50,187 nucleotides of DNA from Actinomycetota bacterium (GTDB lineage: Bacteria > Actinomycetota > Thermoleophilia > Gaiellales > Gaiellaceae), in assembly GCA_005884575.1 (NCBI GenBank), contig VAWW01000047.1, positions 1-50,187 of the forward strand, read 5' to 3'. The stretch's first letter is position 1. Every line of letters begins with the position of its first letter. Below are positions 7,401-16,376 of the stretch, piece by piece. The notes under the pieces were generated by a model. That model was not told the origin of the DNA, did no database searches, and saw only the letters and a program-made list of their open reading frames with translations. Position numbers and translations under genes: made by a program.

Positions 7401-8533
7401 ACGAGGTCGCGGAGGCGCGCCGCGTGAGCGTCCGTGAGCTGCCCCGGCTCGAGGCGCCACGACCAGTTGCCCTCGCTCTCGCCGGGCCGGTTCATCCGCG
7501 CCTCGTTGCCGAGGCCGAGAACGTCCTGCGCCGGGACGATCGCGAGCCTCGCGCGCGAGCCGTACGCGAGCTCGATCATCTCCCACGGCTCCTTCCGTCC
7601 CCAGCCCGCGACGGTCTCGGTGTCGTGCGTGCTCGTGTACACGACCTGGTTCGGCCGGTGGTTCTCGAGCCGGTGCGGATTCGAACGCGATCCGTCGAAG
7701 GCCCAGAGCAGGACGACCATCCCGGGAAAGCCGAGCTCGTCGCGCAGCCGATGCACCGCGGGCGTGATCCTGCCGAGGTCCTCGGCGATCACCGGCAGGT
7801 CGCCCAGCTCGGCCTCGACGGCGTGGAAGAGCTCCGCTCCGGGACCGCGGCGCCAGCGGCCGTAGCGCGCCGTCTTGTGGTGTGCGGGGATGGCCCAATA
7901 CGAGACGAAGCCGCGGAAGTGGTCGATCCGCGTGAGGTCGACGAGCTCGAGCGTGCGGCGGAAACGCTCGATCCACCAGCGGTAGCCGGTGCGACGCAGC
8001 TCGCCCCAGTCGTACAACGGGTTGCCCCAGTGCTGGCCGGCTGCGCTCAGCGCGTCCGGCGGCGCGCCTGCGACTTCGCCGTGCGCGAAGAGCTCGGGCC
8101 AAGCGACCGCGTCCGCGCCGTTGTCCGCTACGTAGATCGGGACGTCGCCGATGATCCCGACGCCGCGCTTGTGCGCGTATGCGCGCAACGCGCTCCACTC
8201 CTTCTCGAAGCGGACCTGATCCGCAACGGCGCCGGGGCCGGCGAACGATGCCCAGTGCCCGATCCAGTAGCCGTGGCGGGCAACGAACGCGTCGATCTCC
8301 TCAGCCGAGACCGGCGCCTCGGGCTCGGCGAGCAACCCGCTCCACGCGGCGAATGCCGACGCCGCGCGATACGGCGAGCCGTGCTCGTCGGGCGGTCCGA
8401 GGGGCAGCACCTGCCACCACGATTGGCCCGCCGCCGCGAGCGAGTCGACGAAGCGGTACGCCTCCTCGTCGAGCTTGCTGCTCGGCAGTGAGGTCGGATG
8501 AAGGAGGATGCCCGCTGAGCGTTTGAGTTCCAT
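7373..8533 (-). CDS. malQ: 4-alpha-glucanotransferase (amylomaltase, GH77)
   Basis: MalQ transfers alpha-1,4-glucan segments between acceptors. This 386-residue form is shorter than the roughly 500 residues of Thermus-type enzymes, but the catalytic set is complete. The nucleophile is Asp in LTRIDHFRGF (about D204), the acid/base Glu in PVIAEDLGRIT (about E251), and the transition-state Asp in TSTHDTET. The opening RSAGILLHPTSLPS is canonical, as are GLPPDAL-type GAPPDALSAAGQHWGNPLYDW residues. The ATG at 8533 is the first codon of homology. Its 3' end overlaps the convergent pit gene by 28 bases, and it is divergent from glgE with a 24-base gap. Confidence 0.93.
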   Translation of the reverse strand: MELKRSAGILLHPTSLPSSKLDEEAYRFVDSLAAAGQSWWQVLPLGPPDEHGSPYRAASAFAAWSGLLAEPEAPVSAEEIDAFVARHGYWIGHWASFAGPGAVADQVRFEKEWSALRAYAHKRGVGIIGDVPIYVADNGADAVAWPELFAHGEVAGAPPDALSAAGQHWGNPLYDWGELRRTGYRWWIERFRRTLELVDLTRIDHFRGFVSYWAIPAHHKTARYGRWRRGPGAELFHAVEAELGDLPVIAEDLGRITPAVHRLRDELGFPGMVVLLWAFDGSRSNPHRLENHRPNQVVYTSTHDTETVAGWGRKEPWEMIELAYGSRARLAIVPAQDVLGLGNEARMNRPGESEGNWSWRLEPGQLTDAHAARLRDLVQKTQRTGK

Positions 8534-8557
8534 CGCGGCTGAAAGAGTCTGACCCCG

Positions 8558-10369
8558 GTGCCCCTTCCGAAGACGAACGAACCTCCTGCGCGCATCCAGA
8601 TTCAGGACGTCCAGCCGCAGATCGACTGCGGCCGGTATCCCGTCAAGGCAACGGTCGGCGACCGCGTGCAGGTGACCGCGACGATCTTTCGCGACGGCCA
8701 CGACGTGCTCGGCGCGGCGATTCGCTACAAGCCGCCCGGCGCGTCACGCTGGAAGGAGGAGCCGCTCGAGCCGCTCGGCAACGACCGCTGGGCCGGCGCT
8801 TTCGACACGGGCGGTTGCGGACGCTGGGGCTTCCGGATCGAGGCGTGGGTCGACCGCATCCGCTCGTTTCAGGACGAGCTGCGGCGCAAGGTCGAGGCGG
8901 GCCAGGAGGACCTGGCCGGCGAGCTCTCCGAGGGCGCGCAGCTGCTCGGCGTGTTGGAGCTCTCGGTGGACGACGCGCTCTCGGCCGCGAAGGAGGACCG
9001 GCACGAGAAGACGTGGTCGGCGACGTACGGCGTCGAGGTCGACCGTGTGCTCGCGCGCTTCGGCGCCTGGTACGAGCTCTTCCCGCGCTCCTGGGGCGGC
9101 TTCGACGGCGTTCGGAAGGCGCTGCCCGAGCTGGCTGCGCTCGGCTTCGACGTCATCTACCTGCCGCCGATCCATCCGATCGGACACACGAACCGGAAGG
9201 GGAAGAACAACGCGCTGCGGGCGGCGAAGGGCGATCCGGGCAGCCCGTGGGCGATCGGCTCCGAGGAAGGTGGGCACACCGCCGTGCATCCCGACCTCGG
9301 CACGCTCGAGGACTTCGACCGGCTGGTCGCCGACGCGAAGGAACAGGGTCTCGAGATCGCGCTCGACTTCGCGATCCAGTGCTCGCCGGACCACCCGTGG
9401 CTGAAGGAACATCCCGAGTGGTTCAACCGCCGGCCGGACGGGACGCTCAAGTACGCGGAGAATCCGCCCAAGAAGTACCAGGACATCTACAACGTCAACT
9501 TCGCGTCCGAGGACTGGCAGGGTCTGTGGGAGGCGTTGCGCGACGTCGTCCTCCTCTGGGTGCGGCACGGGGTCACCGTGTTCCGCGTCGACAATCCCCA
9601 CACAAAGCCGGTGCCGTTCTGGGAGTGGCTGATCCAGGAGGTGCGCACCGAGCATCCCGAGGTGATCTTCCTCGCAGAGGCGTTCACGCGGCCGGCGATG
9701 ATGACGACGCTCGCGAAGGCGGGGTTCGCGCAGTCGTACACCTACTTCACGTGGAAGAACACGCGCTGGGAGCTGCTCGAGCTGATGGGCCAGCTGCGCG
9801 AGTGGGCCGCGTTCTACCGGCCGAACTTCTTCGCCAACACGCCGGACATCCTCCACGAGTACCTGCAGCACGGCGGCCGGCCCGCGTTCGAGGCGCGGCT
9901 CGTGCTCGCGGGGACGCTGTCGCCGGCGTATGGGATCTACTCGGGATACGAACACTTCGAGAACGTGCCGGTGCGCGAGGGCTCGGAGGAGTACGTCGAC
10001 TCGGAGAAGTACGAGGCGAAGCAGCGTTCGCTCGACGGGCCGCTGCTGCCGTTCGTGCAGCGGCTGAACCGGGCGAGGCGGGAGAATCGCGCCTTGCAGC
10101 GGCTCGAGAACATCCACTTCCTCGAGACGGAGAACGACCAACTGATCGGCTACCTGAAGCGCGAGGCCGACAACGTCGTGATCGTCGTCGTGAACCTCGA
10201 CCCGGCGGGGCCGCAGGAGGGCGTGACGATCGTCCCGGCCGGCAGCGGCCTGCCGCCCGCCTTCGCCGTGCGCGACCTGTTGAGCGACGACACGTACACG
10301 TGGCACATCGGCCGCAACTACGTCGGCCTCGCCCCGGGCCAGAGCCACCTCCTACGGGTCGGCGCGTGA
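8558..10369 (+). CDS. glgE: Alpha-1,4-glucan:maltose-1-phosphate maltosyltransferase
   Basis: GlgE (GH13 subfamily 3) extends alpha-glucan with maltose-1-phosphate. The protein has 603 residues, somewhat shorter than the 660-700 of Streptomyces and Mycobacterium. It shows the N-terminal beta-domain, then GAWYELFPRSWGGFDG, YLPPIHPIGHTNRKGKNN and KYQDIYNVNFASEDW, all hallmarks of GlgE. The nucleophile Asp is about D345 in FRVDNPHTKPVPFWEW and the acid Glu about E374 in FLAEAFTRP. The start is GTG 8558, with no obvious Shine-Dalgarno. It heads the glgE-treS-mak-glgB order of the classic trehalose-to-glucan pathway; maltose-1-phosphate would come from the maltokinase two genes downstream. Confidence 0.96.
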   Translation: MPLPKTNEPPARIQIQDVQPQIDCGRYPVKATVGDRVQVTATIFRDGHDVLGAAIRYKPPGASRWKEEPLEPLGNDRWAGAFDTGGCGRWGFRIEAWVDRIRSFQDELRRKVEAGQEDLAGELSEGAQLLGVLELSVDDALSAAKEDRHEKTWSATYGVEVDRVLARFGAWYELFPRSWGGFDGVRKALPELAALGFDVIYLPPIHPIGHTNRKGKNNALRAAKGDPGSPWAIGSEEGGHTAVHPDLGTLEDFDRLVADAKEQGLEIALDFAIQCSPDHPWLKEHPEWFNRRPDGTLKYAENPPKKYQDIYNVNFASEDWQGLWEALRDVVLLWVRHGVTVFRVDNPHTKPVPFWEWLIQEVRTEHPEVIFLAEAFTRPAMMTTLAKAGFAQSYTYFTWKNTRWELLELMGQLREWAAFYRPNFFANTPDILHEYLQHGGRPAFEARLVLAGTLSPAYGIYSGYEHFENVPVREGSEEYVDSEKYEAKQRSLDGPLLPFVQRLNRARRENRALQRLENIHFLETENDQLIGYLKREADNVVIVVVNLDPAGPQEGVTIVPAGSGLPPAFAVRDLLSDDTYTWHIGRNYVGLAPGQSHLLRVGA

Positions 10370-10408
10370 CCATTCGCGACCCCGGGGCTGGTCCATTGGG
10401 GGCAGGCG

Positions 10409-12019
10409 TTGTCTGAGCCCGGGAGCTGGTTCGAGCGGGACCCGACGTGGTTCAAGCACGCGGTCTTCTACGAGATCCACATCCGCGGGTTCTTCGACGG
10501 GAACGACGACGGGTCCGGCGACTTCCGCGGGCTCGTCGAGAAGCTCGACTACCTGCAGTGGATCGGGATCGACTGCATCTGGCTGCTGCCGATGTACCAG
10601 TCCCCGCTCCGCGACGGCGGCTACGACATCGCCGACTTCTTCACGATTCATCCCGACTACGGCACCGTCGAGGACTTCAAGGAGTTCGTCGAGCAATCCC
10701 ACCAGCGCGGCATCCGCGTGATCGCCGACCTGGTGATGAACCACACCTCGTCGGACCATCCGTGGTTTCAGGCGTCCCGCACCGATCCGACCGGCCCGTA
10801 CGGCGGCTACTACGTCTGGTCGGACACCGACGACCGGTGGCAGGAAGCGCGGATCATCTTCCTCGACACGGAGCCGTCCAACTGGACGTGGGATCCAGTG
10901 CGCGACCAGTACTACTGGCACCGCTTCTTCAGTCACCAGCCCGACCTGAACTACGACAACCCGGACGTGCAGGAGCAGATGCTGAACGTCCTGCGCTTCT
11001 GGCTCGACGGGACGAACGGCGAGAACCTCCCGGAGACGCACAAATACCTCCAGCGCGTCCGCGCCGAGATCGACGCGCGCTATCCCGACCGCGTGCTGCT
11101 CGCCGAGGCGAACCAGTGGCCGGCGGACGTCGTCCAGTACTTCGGCGACGGCGACGAGTGCCACATGGCATTCCACTTCCCCGTGATGCCGCGGATGTTC
11201 ATGGGCGTGCGCCGCGAGGACGCGACGCCGATCTACGAGATCCTCGCCAACACGCCGCCGATCCCCGACAACTGCCAGTGGGGCCTCTTCCTTCGCAATC
11301 ATGACGAGCTGACGCTCGAGATGGTGACCGACGAGGAGCGCGACTACATGTACACGGAGTACGCGAAGGACCCGCGGATGAAGCTCAACCTCGGGATCCG
11401 CCGCCGGCTCGCGCCGCTCCTCGACAACAACCGGGACGAGATCGAGCTGCTGCACGCGATCCTCTTCTCGCTGCCTGGTTCACCCGTCCTCTACTACGGG
11501 GACGAGATCGGGATGGGCGACAACGTCTACCTCGGCGACCGGGACGGGGTCCGCACGCCGATGCAATGGACGGGCGACCGCAACGCCGGCTTCTCGCGCG
11601 CCGACTGGGCCCAGCTCTACCTGCAGCCCCTGATGGATCCCGTGTACGGCTTCAACGCGGTCAACGTCGAGGCGCAGCTGCGGACGCCGTACTCGCTTCT
11701 TCGCTGGCTGCACCGCTTCGTCGACCTGCGGAAGGAGCATCCCGTCTTCGGGCTCGGAACCTACGAGCCGCTGACGACGACGAACCACCGCGTCTTTGCC
11801 CACATCCGCCGCTGGGAGGACGACATCATTCTCTGCGTGCACAACCTCGCGCGCTCGGCGCAGGCCGTGGAGCTCGACCTGCGTGAGTTCTCCGAGATGA
11901 TTCCGGAGGAGATGTTCGGCCGCTCTCGCTTCCCCGCCGTCGGCGAGCTGCCGTACCTCCTGACGCTCGCGCCTCGCGGTTTCTTCTGGTTCCAGCTCCG
12001 CCCGGCCGAGGAGACGTGA
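10409..12019 (+). CDS. treS: Trehalose synthase (TreS), missing the nucleophile-bearing segment
   Basis: TreS (GH13) interconverts maltose and trehalose. The 536-residue product matches the family from [19 protein letters not shown] to the C-terminal [16 protein letters not shown], including [11 protein letters not shown] and RTPMQW. However, at D200-G201 the sequence runs FWLD directly into [11 protein letters not shown]. Known TreS proteins have about 18 extra residues between these, containing the G-F-R-L-D-A motif whose Asp is the catalytic nucleophile. The acid Glu (LLAEANQWP) and the third carboxylate (FLRNHDE) remain. The frame is preserved. As written the enzyme should be inactive in glycoside chemistry. 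The start is TTG 10409, where homology begins. It may be a real deletion or a consensus error. Confidence 0.9.
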   Translation: MSEPGSWFERDPTWFKHAVFYEIHIRGFFDGNDDGSGDFRGLVEKLDYLQWIGIDCIWLLPMYQSPLRDGGYDIADFFTIHPDYGTVEDFKEFVEQSHQRGIRVIADLVMNHTSSDHPWFQASRTDPTGPYGGYYVWSDTDDRWQEARIIFLDTEPSNWTWDPVRDQYYWHRFFSHQPDLNYDNPDVQEQMLNVLRFWLDGTNGENLPETHKYLQRVRAEIDARYPDRVLLAEANQWPADVVQYFGDGDECHMAFHFPVMPRMFMGVRREDATPIYEILANTPPIPDNCQWGLFLRNHDELTLEMVTDEERDYMYTEYAKDPRMKLNLGIRRRLAPLLDNNRDEIELLHAILFSLPGSPVLYYGDEIGMGDNVYLGDRDGVRTPMQWTGDRNAGFSRADWAQLYLQPLMDPVYGFNAVNVEAQLRTPYSLLRWLHRFVDLRKEHPVFGLGTYEPLTTTNHRVFAHIRRWEDDIILCVHNLARSAQAVELDLREFSEMIPEEMFGRSRFPAVGELPYLLTLAPRGFFWFQLRPAEET

Positions 12020-13350
12020 TGGAGCTCGACGAGCAGACGTTGATCGATTTCGTCACCGCCCAGCGGTGGTTCGGCTCGAAGACGCGGCACGTAACGCATG
12101 CACGCGTGATCGACCGCGCGACGCTGCGTGACGTGGAGCCGACACTCGAGGTCGCGCTCGTCGAGATCGGCTTCGAAACGGGCACGCACGAGACGTACCA
12201 GCTGCTGCGGAGCGGCGACGATCTCGACGCGGTGAGCGACCCGCGCCACGTACGCGAGCTCGTGCACATGATTCGCGGCGGCGTCACGGTCAACGCGGAG
12301 GACGGGACAGTCGAGTTCCGGCCGGTCGAGGGTTTCGCCGGCCTCGGCACGGAGCTACTCGAGGCGCGCCCCGTCGGCGCCGAGCAGTCGAACACGTCGA
12401 TCGTGTTCGACGAGGAGCTGATCCTGAAGATCTTCCGACGCCTCGAGCCGGGCATCAATCCGGAGCTCGAGATGCTGCGCTTCCTCACGGAGCACGGCTT
12501 CGAGAACGTCCCCGCGCTCGGCGGCTGGTACGCGTACTCCGGCGGCGTCATGAGCACGACGCTCGGGATCCTGCAGGAGTTCGTGAAGGGTGGGATCGAC
12601 GGCTGGGAGCTTGCGCTCGACGAGCTCGAGTCTGCGCCCGAGCGGTTTCTTGGGCGGCTGCGGCGGCTCGGCGAGGTGACGGGCCGGATGCACACCGTGC
12701 TCGGCTCCGACTCGCACGAACCGAACTTCTACCCCGAGACGCCGAGCGTCGAGGCGCTCGGGCTCCTCACGGCGACCGTCGACGAGGAGATCGAGAAGAT
12801 CTTCCTGACGCTGCCCGAAGACGATGCGCGCGTGGCGCCGATCGCCGGCCGCGGCGAAGAGGTGCGCGAGCAGCTGCGGATGCTCACGCACGCAGGCTCG
12901 GTCGGCAAGGTGATCCGCACGCACGGCGACTTCCACCTTGGCCAGACGCTCTGGAGCACCGAGGACGACGACTGGGTGATCCTCGACTTCGAGGGCGAGC
13001 CCGCGCGGCCGCTCGCCGAGCGGCGGCGGAAGCGCTCGCCGCTGCGCGATGTCGCCGGGATGCTCCGCTCCTTCGCGTACGTCGTGTCGGCCGCGGAGAT
13101 CCTGCGCGGGACGCAGGCGCCCGACGGGTGGGAGGAGCGGGCGCGCGAGAACTTCCTGGCCGGCTACCTCGAGACCGTCGACTCGAGCCTGCTGCCGTCG
13201 GGCCAGGAGGCGATCCAGCGCCTGCTCAGCGTGTTCGAGCTCGAGAAGGCGGTCTACGAGCTGCGCTACGAGCTCGACAACCGGCCCGACTGGGTCCGGA
13301 TTCCGGTTGCGGGGATTCAACGCATGATCGAGGAGGGAACACCGGCCTGA
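12019..13350 (+). CDS. mak: Maltokinase (Mak/Pep2)
   Basis: Maltokinase phosphorylates maltose with ATP to maltose-1-phosphate, the GlgE donor. The 443-residue product has the family N-terminal cap (LIDFVTAQRWFGSKTR, with the typical RWFGSK), and an APH-like kinase core with catalytic Asp in [13 protein letters not shown] (about D304) and metal-binding Asp in VILDFEGEP (about D323). ATG 12019 overlaps the treS stop by one base (TGATG); an alternative GTG lies three bases upstream. Its stop likewise overlaps the glgB ATG. Codons for residues about 241-393 are the source arm of the perfect inverted copy found inside glgB. The gene itself is intact. Confidence 0.95.
   Translation: MELDEQTLIDFVTAQRWFGSKTRHVTHARVIDRATLRDVEPTLEVALVEIGFETGTHETYQLLRSGDDLDAVSDPRHVRELVHMIRGGVTVNAEDGTVEFRPVEGFAGLGTELLEARPVGAEQSNTSIVFDEELILKIFRRLEPGINPELEMLRFLTEHGFENVPALGGWYAYSGGVMSTTLGILQEFVKGGIDGWELALDELESAPERFLGRLRRLGEVTGRMHTVLGSDSHEPNFYPETPSVEALGLLTATVDEEIEKIFLTLPEDDARVAPIAGRGEEVREQLRMLTHAGSVGKVIRTHGDFHLGQTLWSTEDDDWVILDFEGEPARPLAERRRKRSPLRDVAGMLRSFAYVVSAAEILRGTQAPDGWEERARENFLAGYLETVDSSLLPSGQEAIQRLLSVFELEKAVYELRYELDNRPDWVRIPVAGIQRMIEEGTPA
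12740..13199 (+). repeat. Inverted repeat arm 1 (460 bp, within maltokinase)
   Basis: Bases 12740-13199 of the maltokinase gene reappear as an exact reverse complement at 13556-14015: same 460-base length, no indel seen. The spacer is 356 bases (13200-13555) and holds the mak 3' end and the glgB 5' end. Because this arm lies in frame in an intact gene, it is the donor copy. Confidence 0.93.
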
Positions 13351-15889
13351 TGATCGAGCTCGGCGCGAACCCGCACGGCGTGCTCGGCGCGCACGAGGCG
13401 GACGGCGGCGTCGTCGTCCGCGCGTACCGGCCCGAAGCCGAGGCCGTGCGCGTCCAGCCGGCCGGCGTCGAGGCCGAGCTGAAGGATCCGTCCGGCCTCT
13501 GGGAGGCGCTGCTGCCCGGTGCGAAGCTGCCGCTCGACTACGAGCTCGAGATCGAGACGGCAGCAGGCTCGAGTCGACGGTCTCGAGGTAGCCGGCCAGG
13601 AAGTTCTCGCGCGCCCGCTCCTCCCACCCGTCGGGCGCCTGCGTCCCGCGCAGGATCTCCGCGGCCGACACGACGTACGCGAAGGAGCGGAGCATCCCGG
13701 CGACATCGCGCAGCGGCGAGCGCTTCCGCCGCCGCTCGGCGAGCGGCCGCGCGGGCTCGCCCTCGAAGTCGAGGATCACCCAGTCGTCGTCCTCGGTGCT
13801 CCAGAGCGTCTGGCCAAGGTGGAAGTCGCCGTGCGTGCGGATCACCTTGCCGACCGAGCCTGCGTGCGTGAGCATCCGCAGCTGCTCGCGCACCTCTTCG
13901 CCGCGGCCGGCGATCGGCGCCACGCGCGCATCGTCTTCGGGCAGCGTCAGGAAGATCTTCTCGATCTCCTCGTCGACGGTCGCCGTGAGGAGCCCGAGCG
14001 CCTCGACGCTCGGCGAGCTCGACCAGCACCTTGCGATGGAAGGCCGGCACGAGCAGCTCTACGAGAAGCTCGGCGCACACGTCCGCGAGATCGACGGCGT
14101 CATCGGCACGGCGTTCGCCGTCTGGGCGCCCAACGCGCGCTCGGTCTCCGTCGTCGGCGACTTCAACTCGTGGGATGGCCGCCTGCACCCGATGCGGTCG
14201 CTCGGCTCCTCCGGCATCTGGGAGCTCTTCATCCCGGGCGTCGAGGAGGGACAGAAGTACAAGTTCGAGATCCGCACGCAGGAGGGCCAGCTGCGCATCA
14301 AGGCCGACCCCGTCGCGTTTGCCGCCGAGGTCCCGCCCGCGAATGCGTCGATCGTCCACCGCTCGCGGCACTCGTGGGCCGACGACGAGTGGATCGAGCG
14401 GCGGCACGAGGCGGAGCCTCTGCGCGAGCCCGTCTCGATCTACGAGGTGCACCTCGGCTCGTGGCGACGCAATCCGCTGGAGGACAACCGCTCGCTGAAC
14501 TACCTCGAGCTCGCCGACGAGCTCTCCGCGTACGTCAGCGATCTGAATTTCACGCACATCGAGCTACTCCCGGTCATGGAGCACCCGTTCGCCGGCTCGT
14601 GGGGCTACCAGGTCACCGGCTACTACGCGCCCACGTCGCGCTTCGGCTCGCCGGACGATTTCCGCTGCTTCGTCGACCGGCTGCACCGGAACGGCATCGG
14701 CGTGATCCTCGACTGGGTGCCTGCGCACTTCCCGCGCGACGACTGGGCGCTCGCCCGCTTCGACGGCACGCCGCTCTACGAGCACGCCGACCCGCGCCGC
14801 GGTGCGCATCCCGACTGGGGGACGCTCGTCTTCAACCTCGGCCGCAACGAGGTGAAGAACTTCCTGCTCTCCAATGCGCTGTACTGGCTGCGCGAGCATC
14901 ACGCCGACGGGATCCGCGTCGACGCCGTCGCGTCGATGCTCTACCTCGACTACTCGCGCAAGGAGGGCGAGTGGGTTCCGAACGAGTTCGGCGGCCGCGA
15001 AGATCTCGACGCCGTCGCGTTCCTGAAGGAGCTGAACGAAACGCTCTTCGCGCGCGAGCCGGGCGTGATCTCCGCCGCCGAGGAGTCGACCGCTTGGCCG
15101 GGCGTCTCGCGGCCGACGTACCTCGGGGGGCTCGGCTTCGGCTTCAAATGGAACATGGGCTGGATGCACGACACGCTGGACTACTTCCAGCGCGATCCCG
15201 TCTATCGCCGGTTTCACCACCACCAGCTGACGTTCTCGCTCATGTACGCGTTCAGCGAGAACTTCATCCTCCCGCTCTCGCACGACGAGGTCGTCCACGG
15301 CAAGCGGTCGCTGCTCGACAAGATGCCCGGCGACCGCTGGCAGAAGTTCGCGAACCTGCGCTCGCTCTACGCGTACATGTGGGCCCATCCCGGCAAGAAG
15401 CTGCTCTTCATGGGCGGCGAGCTCGCCGAGTGGGAGGAATGGAACTACGACGGCTCGCTCCACTGGAACCTGCTCGAACAACCGGAGCACCACGGTGTGC
15501 AGTCGCTGATCCGCGACCTCAACCGTCTCTATCGCGAGGAGCCGGCGCTGCACGAAGTCGACTTCGAGCCGGCCGGCTTCCGCTGGCTCGAGCCGAACGA
15601 CGCGGCGAACAACGTGCTCGCGTTCGCGCGCCTCTCCGCCGACGGCGAGCAGCAGCTCGTCTGTGTGCTGAACCTGTCGCCGGTGCCGCGCTACGACTAC
15701 CGCGTCGGGATGCCGAAATGCTGCCGCTGGAAGGAGGCGCTGAACACCGACTCGCCGTACTACGGCGGCTCGAGCGTCGGCAACATGGGCGCGGTCGAGG
15801 CGAAGGCCGTTCCCTGGCACGAGCAGCCGTTCTCCGCCGCGGTGACGCTGCCGCCGCTCGGCGCCGTCTGGTTCGTGCCCGAGGACTAG
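13350..15889 (+). pseudogene. glgB: 1,4-alpha-glucan branching enzyme, interrupted by an inverted maltokinase segment
   Basis: GlgB (GH13 with CBM48) introduces alpha-1,6 branches into glycogen. ATG 13350 overlaps the mak stop and begins an N1 domain (PHGVLGAHEADGGVVVRAYRP to LPLDYELEIET). From 13556 to 14015 the sequence is an exact reverse complement of part of mak. GlgB resumes in a different frame at TLGELDQHL and is intact to 15889: [23 protein letters not shown] (CBM48), nucleophile Asp in [10 protein letters not shown] (about 14931), acid Glu in ISAAEEST (about 15080) and [12 protein letters not shown]. About 20 residues normally linking the two parts (ending in F-L-P-T-L) are replaced. 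A fragment initiating at ATG 14036 could still give CBM48 plus the catalytic domain. Confidence 0.9.
13556..14015 (-). repeat. Inverted repeat arm 2 (460 bp, inserted in glgB)
   Basis: This is an exact reverse complement of 12740-13199. Read on the minus strand it encodes the maltokinase stretch [15 protein letters not shown] through YLETVDSSLLP. The left junction shares gacgg with the copied segment. At the right junction roughly ten bases (acgctcggcg) fit both maltokinase antisense and the expected glgB codons for T-L-G, so the joint uses microhomology. The block shifts the glgB frame. Confidence 0.93.
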
Positions 15890-15927
15890 TAGCCTTCGCG
15901 GGCGGGTCGTGTCCGAGACAGCCAAGC

Positions 15928-15957
15928 CCCGGGACCTGGACCGGGGCAGGCCCCGGG
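15928..15957. terminator. Hairpin A downstream of glgB
   Basis: CCCGGGACCT (15928-15937) pairs with AGGCCCCGGG (15948-15957) with one mismatch across a 10-base loop, ggaccggggc. It lies 38 bases past the glgB stop. It shares stem and loop sequence with hairpin B, so the two look like copies of one element. The 221-base gap 15890-16110 holds only these two hairpins. Confidence 0.5.
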
Positions 15958-16052
15958 ACGCGGCTTCAACTGCCAGGTTCGTTGCATCTTCGGGACGCTT
16001 CCGACCGCTTCCGAGTAGCTGTCGAGCCGTCGCTCACGGCCCGGGCGGACAT

Positions 16053-16086
16053 GACCCGGGACCTGGACCGGGAGAGGTCCCGGGTC
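16053..16086. terminator. Hairpin B between convergent glgB and CDGSH genes
   Basis: GACCCGGGACCT (16053-16064) and AGGTCCCGGGTC (16075-16086) form a perfect 12-bp stem around the 10-base loop ggaccgggag. It sits 25 bases from the end of the convergent CDGSH gene, consistent with a bidirectional terminator without a T-tract. Confidence 0.55.
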
Positions 16087-16110
16087 GTGGCCGCATCAGA
16101 CGTGTCGGGG

Positions 16111-16344
16111 CTACGACGTCTGTTCGGCCGCGACCGCTCGCTCGGCCGCCTCGAAGCCCTTCTTCGAGTGCGTCCCGTCGCAGAACGGCTTCGTCGTCGA
16201 GCCGCCGCAGCGGCAGAGGGCGATCGCGCTCCCCTTGCGCTCCGTCAGGTCGTATTCGTCGCCATCGGCGTCCTTGAGGATGAACGGCCCGGTCACGAGG
16301 TACGGGCCGTTGTGGCGTGCGGTGATGGTCACAGGTTCCGTCAT
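16111..16344 (-). CDS. CDGSH iron-sulfur domain protein
   Basis: This 77-residue protein has one CDGSH-type [2Fe-2S] site, CRCGGSTTKPFCDGTHSKKGF, matching CxCx2(S/T)x3PxCDGx2H with three cysteines and one histidine as ligands. The N-terminal half, ITARHNGPYLVTGPFILKD, is the common bacterial extension preceding this motif. Such small proteins are proposed to serve in redox or Fe-S handling, but no specific role can be assigned here. It starts at ATG 16344, divergent from ggt with 32 bases between starts; TATAGA lies seven bases upstream as a candidate -10. Confidence 0.9.
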   Translation of the reverse strand: MTEPVTITARHNGPYLVTGPFILKDADGDEYDLTERKGSAIALCRCGGSTTKPFCDGTHSKKGFEAAERAVAAEQTS

Positions 16345-16364
16345 GGTCCGATCTATACCGCAAC

Positions 16365-16370
16365 TAGGCT
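16365..16370 (+). promoter_or_regulatory. -10 element TAGGCT for leaderless ggt
   Basis: TAGGCT, six bases (gccgcc), then ATG 16377. This is the same spacing as the other leaderless starts in the window. No clear -35 is seen. Confidence 0.6.
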
Positions 16371-16376
16371 GCCGCC

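Noticed and set aside
7373-8533. malQ as another truncated gene because of its 386-residue length
   Set aside because: All catalytic residues and both conserved ends are present, and the missing part corresponds to an insertion subdomain. It reads as a compact family form rather than a lesion.
8534-8557. Mobile-element remnant suggested by gagtctgacccc between malQ and glgE
   Set aside because: A 24-base divergent gap with one short motif and no repeat partner in the window is insufficient evidence.
13200-13555. Inverted repeat as an invertible (phase-variable) switch
   Set aside because: Flipping the spacer between the arms would exchange mak and glgB ends but restores neither the missing glgB linker nor its frame. 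No recombinase gene is nearby.
12355-13923. Long minus-strand open frame (522 codons) across mak and glgB
   Set aside because: Its N-terminal part is the inverted maltokinase copy read in its own sense, and the rest is antisense to the intact mak gene with low-complexity Arg/Ala composition. There is no start signal and no coherent second domain.
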